A stretch of DNA of 64,000 nt from Sphingomonas sp. SUN039 (GTDB lineage Bacteria > Pseudomonadota > Alphaproteobacteria > Sphingomonadales > Sphingomonadaceae). The translations under genes and the position numbers were made by a program. Numbering within the stretch: position 1 is the first letter of the stretch; every line of letters starts with the position of its first letter. The stretch covers positions 2,090,001 through 2,154,000 of the forward strand of contig NZ_CP096972.1 of NCBI RefSeq assembly GCF_024758725.1, read 5' to 3'. The notes beneath the pieces were generated by a model. That model had not been told where the DNA came from. It did not search any database and saw only the letters and a program-made list of their open reading frames with translations. Positions 27,473 through 36,941 of this stretch are shown piece by piece.

Positions 27473-28024
27473 TTACCCGCCGAAATCGACGCGCGCGACG
27501 TTGCCGTAGCGGACCGAGCAGCTGAAGCTGCGCTGGTCATAATTGCCGTTATTCCGCCAGCTGTCGTTGCGTGACGAGCTACCCCGCCCGTAATCGACAT
27601 TGCCGCGCACGTTATAGCCGTCCGACACGCGGTCGACCGCCGTCACGGCGCTGACCCGCGCGCTCCCGCCGAGCTGCTGCTCGGCCGCGCTGGCACAGGC
27701 ATCCGCCGCCGCGTCGTCGGTGCGGATGTTGCCGTAGCCGCTGTTGGTGGCATAGCCGCCATTGGTCGACCGGGTCTTGTTCGACGAGGCCGAAGCGATG
27801 ATCGCGGCAAGAATGCCCACGCCGATCACACCGGCAACGATCGCGCCGGTGTCGTCATGGTCGCGGTGACGACGATAGCCGCCGCCATAACCGCCGCCAT
27901 AGGTCGGACGGCCATAACCGCCGCCGTATCCGCCGGGATAACCCTGCGCCATCGCGGGCGTGACCGAAGTCGCGAGCATCGCGGTGGCAATCGCGCCTGC
28001 GGTGACTGAACGCAGCTTCAACAT
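27473..28024 (-). CDS. Secreted/membrane Gly-Tyr-rich protein, unknown
   Basis: 183 residues: signal peptide ending AMA, a Gly/Tyr-rich stretch (YPGGYGGGYGRP...), a hydrophobic segment (GAIVAGVIGVGILAAIIA) and a C-terminal domain with conserved-looking DACASAAEQQL and FSCSVRYGNVARVDF, where two Cys may pair. Glycine-zipper-like surface proteins look like this. Function unknown. Confidence 0.75.
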   Translation of the reverse strand: MLKLRSVTAGAIATAMLATSVTPAMAQGYPGGYGGGYGRPTYGGGYGGGYRRHRDHDDTGAIVAGVIGVGILAAIIASASSNKTRSTNGGYATNSGYGNIRTDDAAADACASAAEQQLGGSARVSAVTAVDRVSDGYNVRGNVDYGRGSSSRNDSWRNNGNYDQRSFSCSVRYGNVARVDFGG

Positions 28025-28140
28025 CTTCGTATTCCTTTTGCGGGGCCGCCAAGATGGTGCCCTGTAATCGCCTTATCGTCGAGTCGCGTTGTCGCGATGC
28101 TGAATTGGTCCGTCAGCGAAATGAAAGGAAATCTTTACCC

Positions 28141-29340
28141 TCACGCCGCCAGCTCCAGCGGCCCCAGCGGATTGCCGACGAGCCCACCGACCATCGCCGC
28201 CTGGATGCGGGTGGCGGGCCATAGCTTCGATAGCGGCCCGACCAGCCGGTCGCGCACGAACGGCAGCACCCGGCTATCCGACTGGTACACCGGCGTGAAC
28301 AGCGCGGTCAGCCATTGATAGAGCCGTACATGCCGCCGCCGCAGCGCGACCGCGCGCATGATCGCCGCATCGGGGTCGCCCTCGCGGCGCAATGCCAGCG
28401 CCAGCGCCCAGGCGTCGAGCAGCGCCATGTTCGCCCCCTGCCCCAGCTGCGGACTGGCCGAATGCCACGCATCGCCGAGGTGGATCAGCCCGCGCGCTGC
28501 CGGCCGCGCGAGCGTGCAATGGGCATAGCGCGCAAAGGTCAGCTGTCCGGCATCGCCAATCTGCGCGAGCAGCGGCGCAGTCTCCGGCCACAGCGCCGCC
28601 GCATCGGCTTTCCACGCCTCGAGCCCGGCCGTGCGCCAGCCCGCCAGCCGGTCGGCGCGCAACGACCAGAAGAACGCCGCCTTTGCCGCGCCCGAGCCCG
28701 GCACCGTCCCCACCGGCAGCACACCGGCCATGACGCTCGCCGCGCGGTAGCGTTGCTGCAAGGCGTGAACATCGAACGGCCCGTCTTCCGGCCAGTCGAG
28801 CGTCGCCCACAGCGCCCCATAGGCCAGATCGCGCCCGGTATCGGCGGTCAGCGGCGTCCGCGACCCCAACATGTCGACGACCAGGTCGAACGGCCCCGCT
28901 TCCGCGCCGCCCTCAAAGCCGAGCCAGCGCTTGCCACCGCGTTCGGTGCTGGCGGTTATCGTCCGCGATGTCTCGACCGTGATCCCCGCTGCACCCACCG
29001 CCTCGTGCAGCACGCCGAACAGCGCCGCGCGGTGGATGCCGACCCCGAAATGCGCACCCGACCCGAGCGCCGCATAGCGCACATCGAGCACCGTCCGCAT
29101 GCCCGCCTGCCCGACCAGCCGGTCGATCCGCGCCCCGCACCCCACCGCCGCGTCGCGCAGGCCGAGGCGGTGCAGCACGGCCAGTCCGGTCGGCTGCAGC
29201 ATCAGCCCCGACCCGATCGGGCGCGGCGCGTCGAACCGCTCGAACATCGTGACGCGATGCCCGTCGCGGTGCAGCAGCAACGCCGCCGCCAACCCGCCGG
29301 GCCCGCACCCCGCCACCGCTATGTCGAGCGCCCGCATCAT
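28141..29340 (-). CDS. FAD-dependent aromatic-type monooxygenase
   Basis: 399 residues. N-terminal FAD-binding Rossmann motif VAGCGPGGLAAALLLHRDGH, an internal Arg/Asp region, and the C-terminal GDAWHSASPQLGQGANMALLDA that binds the FAD ribose/pyrophosphate, as in salicylate or kynurenine hydroxylase-like enzymes. Substrate cannot be told from sequence; no pathway genes adjoin it. Confidence 0.88.
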   Translation of the reverse strand: MMRALDIAVAGCGPGGLAAALLLHRDGHRVTMFERFDAPRPIGSGLMLQPTGLAVLHRLGLRDAAVGCGARIDRLVGQAGMRTVLDVRYAALGSGAHFGVGIHRAALFGVLHEAVGAAGITVETSRTITASTERGGKRWLGFEGGAEAGPFDLVVDMLGSRTPLTADTGRDLAYGALWATLDWPEDGPFDVHALQQRYRAASVMAGVLPVGTVPGSGAAKAAFFWSLRADRLAGWRTAGLEAWKADAAALWPETAPLLAQIGDAGQLTFARYAHCTLARPAARGLIHLGDAWHSASPQLGQGANMALLDAWALALALRREGDPDAAIMRAVALRRRHVRLYQWLTALFTPVYQSDSRVLPFVRDRLVGPLSKLWPATRIQAAMVGGLVGNPLGPLELAA

Positions 29341-29375
29341 GGAGGTTCTAGAGTAGATTGCAGTTTAGTGGAATC

Positions 29376-29447
29376 GGGGACTGTCCCCACTTGGGGACTG
29401 TCCCCTGCCACGGTGAAGAGGGACAGTCCCCAAGCGGGGACAGTCCC
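29376..29447. repeat. REPIN: two direct and two inverted GGGGACTGTCCCC units
   Basis: Units at 29376 and 29393 read GGGGACTGTCCCC; units at 29420 and 29436 read GGGACAGTCCC in the other orientation, giving a long hairpin. The same four-unit layout recurs at 35882-35965. It fills the gap between the monooxygenase and the restriction gene. Confidence 0.83.
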
Positions 29448-29605
29448 TTGCGCTTCAACCTAACCGAAACAGACTCTAGACGACTTACGGGGCGGTATGC
29501 GACGGGAAATGCGCGCTTGAGTTCTATGATGTTAAGTTGTCCCTTTTCTTCGAGCCCCAGCGAGATGATGCGCTCCAGCGACAAGAGTTTGCGCCTTCGC
29601 TGAGC

Positions 29606-32448
29606 CTAGCCGCTGATCCCATTTTCTCGCGCCACACGGCGGTTGGTGCGGCGGTTGGCGGCGGGCGCGGCGGCGGTCGGCAGCACGAGCTTTTCATATT
29701 CGCGGAACAGATGCTCGACCCGTGCGCGGTCGTCGGCAAAGCCTTTTGGGGCGTAGAGCTTATCAACTGCTGCATCGAGTGCCCGGTGCGCTGACAAAAG
29801 TTCTGGCGACATCCCTAGCGGATCGTAGAGGTCGGCAAGCGAAGAAGTGGCATTCTTAGCCAGCCTGCGCGCATCCAATACCTGCTGTGCAAATGCTTCG
29901 ATCTTTGCACGTTGGGCGTCCGACGCAGTGGGCCAAGGAAAAGTATTGTAGTTAAGACCTATCCCGTATTGGTAGTCGCTCTTCAGTCGCCCACCAATAT
30001 GATCAGTCCAAGCCATGTGCATCGCGCTCGTAAGCACGCCGAACTCCCAAAGAGTGGCATCCGGCAACAGCTTCAGTTTGTTACTAGGAATAGTCGGAGG
30101 CTCAGCCCATCCCATGGGAATGTAACGCCGCTGCTCGCTGGAGACTTCAGGGATTACGAGAAAGGGGCGCTCCGGGATGACGGTTACGTGAAAGGCGGTA
30201 GGCGTATCTGCTAAGGCAGATGCCGAGGTACCAGCTTCCTGCTTTCGTTCGTCCTTTCCCTTGCTCGGAATCTCGCCGCGCCGGTATGCTCGCACGCGGG
30301 AAACACGCTCACGAATGGTTGGCGAGTTACGCCATTCGCTTGGTGCAACGGATTGCAACGCCAATATCCAGCGTCCACCACCGTTTATGAACTCCTTCGA
30401 CCCTACGTAAGGCCGGAGATGCACGGCAGCCTCCGGCTCGGCATTAACCAACCGCTGGCGCTCGACCGGGTCGAATATCAAGTAGCCACCGTCTATCGGC
30501 TTTGAGCCGATAACAATCTTTCGCGCCCCGTTCAAAGCCACCGATGACTCTGCGACCGTCTGATGTCGAAAGGTTGCACCGATTGGGTGAAGGTAAGCGG
30601 TGAGCCAGTCAGTTCGTGTTTCGATAGGATCGCCTTTGCCTGCGACATAGCTGAACAGCCGCTTTTCCGTCGGCTCGTCCCCTCGGTGCGCCAGCCCGAC
30701 GATGACGCAATGCACCGCCGCGCGGCCCGGCCAGACGAAGGTGCGATGGGCGAAGGCGATTTCCAGACGACGTTCGTTGAACAGCTTCGGCCAGAGCTGG
30801 GCCACCTGCTCGCCCTGACAGATCGAATTGGTCGCGACGAAGGCGATGCGGGCAGTACCCCCCCCGCAACATACGTGCCAGATTTCAAGAACCACGCCGC
30901 AACGTAATCGAGTGTCCCCCCGCTCCCTCCAAGCTTGGCGATCTGTCGCACCTGCGCCCGCTGTTCCTCAGACTGGTATTTCGCACCAATAAAGGGCGGG
31001 TTCCCGAACACGAACGAACACCGCTCAGGCGGTAGAACGTCGGCCCAGTCGATCTCCAGCGCATCGCCCTTCCGGATGTTCGGCGCGGTAACGAGTGGGA
31101 TTCGCGCAAACGTCTCGCCATAAATCTCGCCAAGGTTGGTGTTGGCGATATGGTCCGCCATCCACAGCGCGACTTGGGCGATCTGGCTGGGAAACTCGTC
31201 GATCTCGATGCCATAGAATTGATCGACATTGATCTTCGAAATTTCCTCGACCCCGAAAGCGAGGCGGGTCGCGGGCGGGTGAATTTCCTTGAGCAGCGCG
31301 CCCTCCAGTTCGCGCAGCTCGCGATAGGCGACGACAAGAAAATTGCCTGCGCCGCACGCCGGATCGAAAAAAGTCAGCGATGCCAGTTTCTCGTGAAAAA
31401 CGTTAAGCGCACGTTCCCGCCCGCCGTCCTTGCGCGCTTTCAATGCCTCGAATTCGGTATGAAGGTCGTCGAGGAACAGCGGGCCAATCACCTTCAGGAT
31501 CGCCTCTTCAGGCGTGTAGTGCGCGCCCTGCTTGCGCCGGGTGACCTTATCGATGACACCTTCGAACAGGCTGCCGAAAATGGCCGGGCTGACGCCGCCC
31601 CAGTTAAACGCGCTGGCATCGAGCAGGATGTTGCGCGTCGCATTGTCGAACACCGCCGTGCCGATGCGCTCCTCGAACAGCTTGCCGTTGATATGCGGGA
31701 AGGCGGCGAGATCGGCGTCGATACCAGCCTGCCGATCCTCTGGCTGCGTATCAAGCACATCGAACAATTCGATCAGCCAGCGGCCGAGGTCGCGCCCGTC
31801 GGCAGACGTCCGCTGTTCGAGCAGCACGAGGAATTGGTCCTTCGGCCAGATGCCGGTGTCATCGGCGAACAGGATGAACAAAAGGCGGACAAGCAGCAGC
31901 TGGAGCTTGTGTCCGCTGTATCCCTGTTCGGCGAGGTTGCTGTGAAGATCGCTTAGCAGCCTCGTGGCCTTGGGATTGGCGGGCTTCTGGTTGCGAAATT
32001 GTCGGGTCGGAACGCCCACGATGAACGCGAACGCCTCGACGTGCTTTTTCAGTTCGGACAGCGTGAATCGCCATTCGCGCGATGTCTCAAGATCTAGCAA
32101 GTGCCAGTTCTGGAAATCGCAGGTTAGGATGTAGCGCGGGCGCTCGGCTTCCGGCAGCGCGTCGTGATAATTCAACGCTTGGTTGTTGGCGCGGCGCAGA
32201 TCGAGACCTGCCGACTTTTGCTCGACGATCAGCGTGCCGGGCATGAACAGGTCGATGCGGCCCTGCTTGTCGCCGGGCAGGTTTTTCACGCGCTGCTCGT
32301 AAACTGCGACCTGTTTGCGATCGACGCCAAAAATGGCGAAGAACTCGTTGTAGAATGTCTGGGTGTCGCCGTTTTCGTATCGGTCAGCGGCGTGGCGTTC
32401 GGAGAAGACGGCGGCGCGCGCCCGGATTTCATGCCATTGGTATTTCAC
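29606..32448 (-). pseudogene. MmeI-like (type IIL) restriction-methyltransferase, frame broken at a G8 tract; possibly phase-variable
   Basis: One gene split over two frames: 32448 to about 30863, then about 30860 to 29606, together about 945 residues, the length of MmeI-type enzymes. N-terminal nuclease: RIDLFMPGTLIVEQKS gives Asp66-x9-Glu76-x-Lys78, the MmeI spacing. SAM motif I FDPACGAGNF is at 361-370, catalytic NPPF at 483-486 (N6-adenine class). The second part carries the rest of the methyltransferase (ARIAFVATNSICQGEQV) and the target-recognition domain. The break is exactly at eight G (30858-30865); nine or six would restore the reading frame. Base composition is less GC-rich than neighbours. 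It could be an OFF phase, a dead gene or a sequencing error. Confidence 0.85.
30858..30865 (-). repeat. G8 homopolymer at the frame break
   Basis: Eight G on the coding strand between GTTGC and TACTGCC, the longest homopolymer noticed in this gene. The reading frame changes across it. Confidence 0.9.
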
Positions 32449-32505
32449 CCAAGCTCCCCCGCAATTACCATCGTCTTAGTCGGCTGACGGTCTGCGGCAA
32501 GAGCC

Positions 32506-32609
32506 GACGCGGGAGTTAATCCCGCGTCGTCGGTCCCCGGGCGCGGCCCGGGGCCGTCCGGCTTTCGCGCTCGCTTCGCCTAACTCCCGGGTTGCTTCGG
32601 CAACCCGCT
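32506..32609. repeat. Multi-hairpin repeat, copy D (diverged)
   Basis: GACGCGGGA-loop-TCCCGCGTC, then GTCGGT, a CCCCGGGC/GCCCGGGG hairpin, GCCGTCCGGCT, and a CGGGTTGC-TTCG-GCAACCCG hairpin. It has the same order of hairpins and linkers as copies at 37551, 42357 and 48110, but with different stem bases. Its last hairpin overlaps the C-terminal codons of the S9 peptidase. Confidence 0.65.
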
Positions 32610-34751
32610 CGTTACGCTCGGGCGCTCAAGTCTCATCCCCGTCCACTTGGCAATGAACGCCCATTGGTCGGCCGCTTCTTCGATGATCTTGTCGGTCGGC
32701 TTGCCGCTGCCATGTCCTGCCCGCGTCTCGATGCGGATCAGCTGGGGACGGTCGCCGAGTTTCGCCGCTTGCAGCGCCGCGGCATATTTGAAGCTGTGCC
32801 CCGGCACCACGCGGTCGTCGGTATCCGCGGTCGTCACCAGGATCGCAGGGTACGCCGTCCCCTCACGGATATTGTGCAGCGGCGAGTACGCGCGCAGCAC
32901 TTTCCAGTCGGCCTCGACGCCCGGATCGCCGTAATCGTCGGTCCAGTAGCGCCCCGCCGTAAACCGGTTGAAGCGCAGCATGTCCATCACGCCCACAGCG
33001 GGGAGCGCCGCCGCAAACAGGTCCGGCCGCTGGTTGACCACGGCCCCCACCAGCAACCCGCCGTTCGAGCCGCCCTGGATCGCCAGTTGCGCCTTGGTCG
33101 TGATCCCCTGCGCGACCAGCCATTCGCCCGCCGCGATGAAATCGTCGAACACATTCTGCTTCTGCGCGCGCTTCCCCGCTTCGTGCCACGCGTTCCCGTA
33201 TTCGCCGCCGCCGCGCAGATTGGCGATGGCGAGCACCCCGCCCGCCTCCAGCCACGCCAGCCGCGTCGCGCTGAACCCCGGCGTCATCGAAATGTTGAAC
33301 CCGCCATAGCCGTAGAGCAGCGTCGAGGCGGGGACGGTCAGCCCTTTTTTCCGCACGACGAACATCGGAATTTTGGTGCCGTCCTTCGACGGATAGAACA
33401 CCTGCTGCGTCTCGAACGCGGCCGGGTCGAAGGCGAGCTTGGGCTGGAACACCGGCGTACTGCGGTTGGTCGCACTGTCGTAGCGATAGACCGTCGCGGG
33501 CGTCGCAAAGCCGGTGAAGGTGTAGAAGCTCTCGCTGTCCCCGGTGCGCCCGCCGAAGCCCGCCGCCGTGCCGATGTCGGGCAGCGGTACCCGCCCCAGC
33601 GACTTGCCGGTCAGCTCGAACAATTCGGCCTCCGACTTGGCATCGCCCAGATAGGCGACGACCAGCCGCTGGCCGATCAGCGACGCCCCGACCAGCGTAT
33701 TGGCGGTCTCGGGGATCACTGCCTTGAACTTCGGCGCGCGCGCGGCAACGTCGACCAGCGCGACCCGCCCCTTGGGCGCGTCCTTGTCGGTCACATACCA
33801 GAACTTCGAGCCGACCGTCCCCGCCAATTCCCAATTATTGTCGAGGCCCGCCACCAGGGTGCGCGGCGTGCCGACGCCCGCGCCCGTCGCGGTCGCGGCC
33901 AGCGGCGCGACCGTCACCTCGACCTTGGGATCGGTCCCCTGCGACGAGCTGATCACCAGATATTTGCCGTCGTCGGTCACTTGCGCGCCGTGGCCGAGCT
34001 TGGGCCGGTCGGGCGTCGCATAGACCATCGCGTCAGCATCCTGCGCGGTGCCGATGCGGTGGAACCAGACTTGCTGATTCGTGGTCAGCGCCTGAAACTT
34101 CGCGCCTTCCTTCGGCGCATCGAAGCGCGAGTAAAAGAACCCGCTGCCGTCGGGCTTCCACGCGATGCCCGAATATTTCACCCATTCGATCCGGTCGGCC
34201 AGCTCCTTGCCGGTGCCCGCATCGATCACCTTCAACGTGCGCCAGTCGGTGCCGCCGTCCTGCACGGCATAGGCCAGATACCGCCCGTCGTCCGACGGTG
34301 CCCATTCCGCCAGCGCGGTCGCCCCGTCCTTCGCCCAGAGATTGGGATCGAGCAGCAACCGCCCCGCCCCGCCCAGCCCGTCGCGCACCCACAGGGTCGA
34401 CTGGTTCTGCAACCCGCTGTTATGCGAATAGAAATAGCGCGCGCCCGCCTTCCGCGGCGTCCCCATCCGCTCGTAATTGTACAGCGCCTGCATCCGCGTC
34501 TTGAACGCCTCGCGCCCCGGCAGGGTCGCCAGATAGGCGTCGGTGACCTTGTTCTCCGCCGTCACCCAGTCGCGCACCTTCGCGTCCGTGCGGACGTCGT
34601 TTTCGAGCCAGCGATACGGATCGGCGACTTTCTCGCCGAACGCGGTCTCGACGACATCGACGGTCGCGGTTTCGGGATAGGCCAGCGGGGTTTCAGCCAT
34701 CAGCGGGGAAGACAACAGCGCGGCCAGTGCCGCCAGCAGGACAGGTTTCAA
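32580..34751 (-). CDS. Exported prolyl oligopeptidase, family S9A
   Basis: Starts at TTG 34751 with GGAG upstream; longer readings would begin inside the rplQ terminator. 723 residues: signal peptide (MKPVLLAALAALLSSPLMA), a seven-bladed propeller region and a C-terminal alpha/beta-hydrolase with Ser562 in GGSNGG, Asp near 645 in TDDRV and His680 in AGHGSG. Cleaves short peptides after proline; periplasmic location follows from the signal peptide. Confidence 0.93.
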   Translation of the reverse strand: MKPVLLAALAALLSSPLMAETPLAYPETATVDVVETAFGEKVADPYRWLENDVRTDAKVRDWVTAENKVTDAYLATLPGREAFKTRMQALYNYERMGTPRKAGARYFYSHNSGLQNQSTLWVRDGLGGAGRLLLDPNLWAKDGATALAEWAPSDDGRYLAYAVQDGGTDWRTLKVIDAGTGKELADRIEWVKYSGIAWKPDGSGFFYSRFDAPKEGAKFQALTTNQQVWFHRIGTAQDADAMVYATPDRPKLGHGAQVTDDGKYLVISSSQGTDPKVEVTVAPLAATATGAGVGTPRTLVAGLDNNWELAGTVGSKFWYVTDKDAPKGRVALVDVAARAPKFKAVIPETANTLVGASLIGQRLVVAYLGDAKSEAELFELTGKSLGRVPLPDIGTAAGFGGRTGDSESFYTFTGFATPATVYRYDSATNRSTPVFQPKLAFDPAAFETQQVFYPSKDGTKIPMFVVRKKGLTVPASTLLYGYGGFNISMTPGFSATRLAWLEAGGVLAIANLRGGGEYGNAWHEAGKRAQKQNVFDDFIAAGEWLVAQGITTKAQLAIQGGSNGGLLVGAVVNQRPDLFAAALPAVGVMDMLRFNRFTAGRYWTDDYGDPGVEADWKVLRAYSPLHNIREGTAYPAILVTTADTDDRVVPGHSFKYAAALQAAKLGDRPQLIRIETRAGHGSGKPTDKIIEEAADQWAFIAKWTGMRLERPSVTSGLPKQPGS

Positions 34752-34786
34752 AGGAAAGGCTCCGGAATCGGATGATTCCCGGAGCC
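34750..34786 (-). terminator. rplQ terminator
   Basis: On the minus strand GGCTCCGGGAAT / ATTCCGGAGCC with a short loop, followed by TTTCCTTT. Lies between rplQ and the S9 peptidase start. Confidence 0.75.
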
Positions 34787-34821
34787 TATGTTTCCTCGTG
34801 CGATGCCGCAAGCCGTCTCGC

Positions 34822-35244
34822 TTAAGCGGCGTCTTCCATCGCGTCGTCGCCCATCACCGGCCCGGAGTCCTGCCCCTTGGCCGACACGTCGCGGTCGACG
34901 AATTCGATGATCGCCATATCGGCGGCGTCCGACGCGCGGATGCCCGCCTTCACCACGCGGCAATAACCGCCCGCACGCTCGGCATAGCGCGGGCCGATGA
35001 CGTCGAACAATTTCACCAGCTGCGTGTCGTCGAGCAGCCGCGCATGCGCCAGACGCCGGTTCGACAGGCCGCCCTTCTTGGCCAGCGTCACCAGCTTCTC
35101 GGTATAAGGCCGCAGCTCGCGCGCCTTGGCGAGCGTCGTCGTGATCTGCTCATGCTTGATGAGCGCCGCCGCCATGTTGCGGAACATGGCCGTGCGATGC
35201 GAAGAAGTGCGCTGGAGCTTACGTCCGCCGACACGATGGCGCAT
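34822..35244 (-). CDS. rplQ: Ribosomal protein L17
   Basis: 140 residues: [34 protein letters not shown] is a classic L17 start. It has a short acidic C-terminal extension (GDDAMEDAA). L17 normally follows rpoA directly; here about 13 kb separate them. Confidence 0.97.
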   Translation of the reverse strand: MRHRVGGRKLQRTSSHRTAMFRNMAAALIKHEQITTTLAKARELRPYTEKLVTLAKKGGLSNRRLAHARLLDDTQLVKLFDVIGPRYAERAGGYCRVVKAGIRASDAADMAIIEFVDRDVSAKGQDSGPVMGDDAMEDAA

Positions 35245-35360
35245 GATGATTAGTCCTTTTCGTTCGTTAAGGGCCCGTATCAGGTAACCCAGACCGGGCG
35301 GTGGATCCGCCGGAAGGCGCGGCTCATAGCGCGCGCCCCCGCAAAGTCAACGCGCGCGGC

Positions 35361-36502
35361 TCACAGCGTCCGCACCTGCGGCATCGCGACCGGCTCGAGC
35401 AACAACGCCCATAATGCCCACACCATCGCGTCCGCCCGATCCGGCGAAACCCCCGGCCCCGCATAGCCCCCCGCGATCTGCATCCCCGACAGCTCGGCCT
35501 CCAGTTCGGGAAACACGCCGGCGAAAACCACGCGCCCGTTTTCGAACAGCGCCGCCACCGGCTCGGCCCGCGCCGATTTCCCGCGTGAGGCATGAACCGC
35601 GCGGATCGGCAAATTCGCCTGCGCCGCGCGCAACACGCTTACCACCATGTCCCCGCCCTGATTGCGCTCGACGACAACGCGGTCCGCGCCCCAGGTCGCC
35701 GCCGCCGCTGCCACCGCCCTCGCCCACCCCTCGGGGGGACCGCCCCGTCACCGAGGCATCGCACAGCACGACCCGGCGCGAGGACGCGTCCAGCCCGCAC
35801 ACCACAATCCCGCACGTCCCCGACACACTGGCAGGCGGGTCGACGCCGATGACGACGCGCGAGAACGCCGGAAACGCTGCCGGGGACTGTTCCCCCTTGG
35901 GGACTGTCCCCTGTTCCGGACCCAACGCCAAAGACAAGGGACAATCCCCAAGCGGGGACAGTCCCTGCACCTGCACGCGCGCCCCCTCAATCAACCCCGC
36001 CGGCCACAAACTCCCCTCCACGTCCGCCAGCAACACCCCGTCGAGCTCCTGCGCGCCCAGCCGCGTACCGCGCCTCGACGCCGGAGACATAAGCGTCGGG
36101 CAGATACACATTCGCCCGCGTCGATCCGCCCGTCCGCACCGTATCGGGCAGATCGAGGATCGCCCCCAGCACCGTCCCCGCGCGTGGCGTTGTGGTGATC
36201 AGCGCGCGCGGCCAACTCCCCCGCCGCAGCCCGAACGACAGATTGTCCCAGCTCGATTGCGGATGCCGCCACTTGGCCAGCTCGTCACACCACGCAAAAT
36301 CATGCTCCGGCCCCCGCAACCCCTCCGGCGACGCCCCCGAATAGAGAAACGCCTGCGCCCCGCTCGCGAACGTGATCGTCCGCCGCGCCGGCGACCATTC
36401 GCGAATCTCGCCCGTCCGCGCACAAGCAAGAATGCCGGAAGGCCCCTCGACCATGACGGTGCGGGCCTCCTCCACAGTCGCCGCCACCAGCGCAATCCTC
36501 AA
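35361..36502 (-). pseudogene. Decayed GTA/phage terminase large subunit
   Basis: Minus-strand remnant that reads in three frames. 5' part: RIALVAATVEEARTVMVEG, FAWCDELAKW, LITTTPR. Middle: RLGAQELDG, VVIGVDPPA, CGIVVCGLD. 3' part: VVERNQGGDMV, VRAVHASRGKSARAEPVAAL, SPDRADAMVWAL. These are in the order seen in gene-transfer-agent terminases. Two frameshifts (one consistent with loss of an 8-base GTACGCGG unit near 36080, one with an extra G near 35740), a REPIN inside (35882-35965) and loss of the ATPase P-loop end show it is dead. Confidence 0.85.
35882..35965. repeat. REPIN inside the terminase pseudogene
   Basis: GGGGACTGTTCCCC (35882) and GGGGACTGTCCCC (35899), then two inverted units near 35938 and 35954. 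Same layout as 29376-29447. Confidence 0.82.
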
Positions 36503-36504
36503 AT

Positions 36505-36612
36505 CCTCCCCTGCGCGAAGACGCAGGGGAGGGGGACCGGCGAAGCCGGTGGAGGGGCGAGCACTGCCCCCAACCCGAACCGAACCTAGCCCTCTCCCTT
36601 ATGGGGAGAGGG
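36505..36612. repeat. Two short intergenic palindromes
   Basis: CCTCCCCTGCG / CGCAGGGGAGG (36505-36515, 36522-36532) and CCCTCTCCC / GGGAGAGGG (36590-36598, 36604-36612). They fill the truncated 5' side of the terminase remnant. The second resembles the ends of the murD insertion. Confidence 0.7.
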
Positions 36613-36721
36613 AGGGACCCGCCGCCCCTTGGCGGTGTGAGGGTGAGGGCCTTCTTGACGCGCCGACCCCAACACCCACTCCGCCATGATCACCCAAGTC
36701 CGCCAGTCCGCCCCCGATGCC

Positions 36722-36802
36722 GTGATGTTCGTGATGTTCGTGATGTTCGTGATGTTCGTGATGTTCGTGATGTTCGTGATGTTCGTGATGTTCGTGATGT
36801 TC
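36722..36802. repeat. Nine tandem copies of the 9-mer GTGATGTTC
   Basis: Exact, uninterrupted minisatellite of 81 bases. On the plus strand it reads Met-Phe-Val repeats; on the minus strand one frame starts with ATG and reads nine Glu-His-His units before a Gly-rich tail (36805 to 36599). Unit length is a multiple of three, so copy number changes would not break a frame. Confidence 0.95.
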
Positions 36803-36941
36803 CATATGAGCGTCACGCTGTCAAGCGAAAAGTGCCAAACCGGTTCGCCGTGCGATCGCAGGACACGGAAATCGGGCGGGTGCCGCAACCTTCGTGCGGC
36901 TCGCGGCGTTCAACCGGCACCCCCCTGTCACGGAGTCCATC

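Noticed and set aside
29348-29603. Small ORFs on both strands beside the restriction gene
   Set aside because: They translate the REP block and have no family features.
29606-30895. Two separate genes at the restriction locus
   Set aside because: The two open frames overlap by about 360 bases, but motif order runs continuously only if one switches frame at the G8 tract; the overlapping ends have no family-like sequence.
34752-34811. Upstream ATG for the S9 peptidase
   Set aside because: It would place the start inside the rplQ terminator hairpin and put non-signal residues before a clear signal peptide that starts at TTG 34751.
35347-36111. A 254-residue protein in the terminase region
   Set aside because: It is the middle frame of the decayed terminase fused to shifted sequence and REP translation; terminase motifs change frame twice.
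36722-36802. Tandem repeat as a CRISPR array
   Set aside because: Units are 9 bases, contiguous and without spacers; no cas genes nearby.
36599-36805. His-rich (EHH)9 protein as a real gene
   Set aside because: It is only the tandem repeat read in one frame followed by repeat-derived sequence; no ribosome-binding site or family support.
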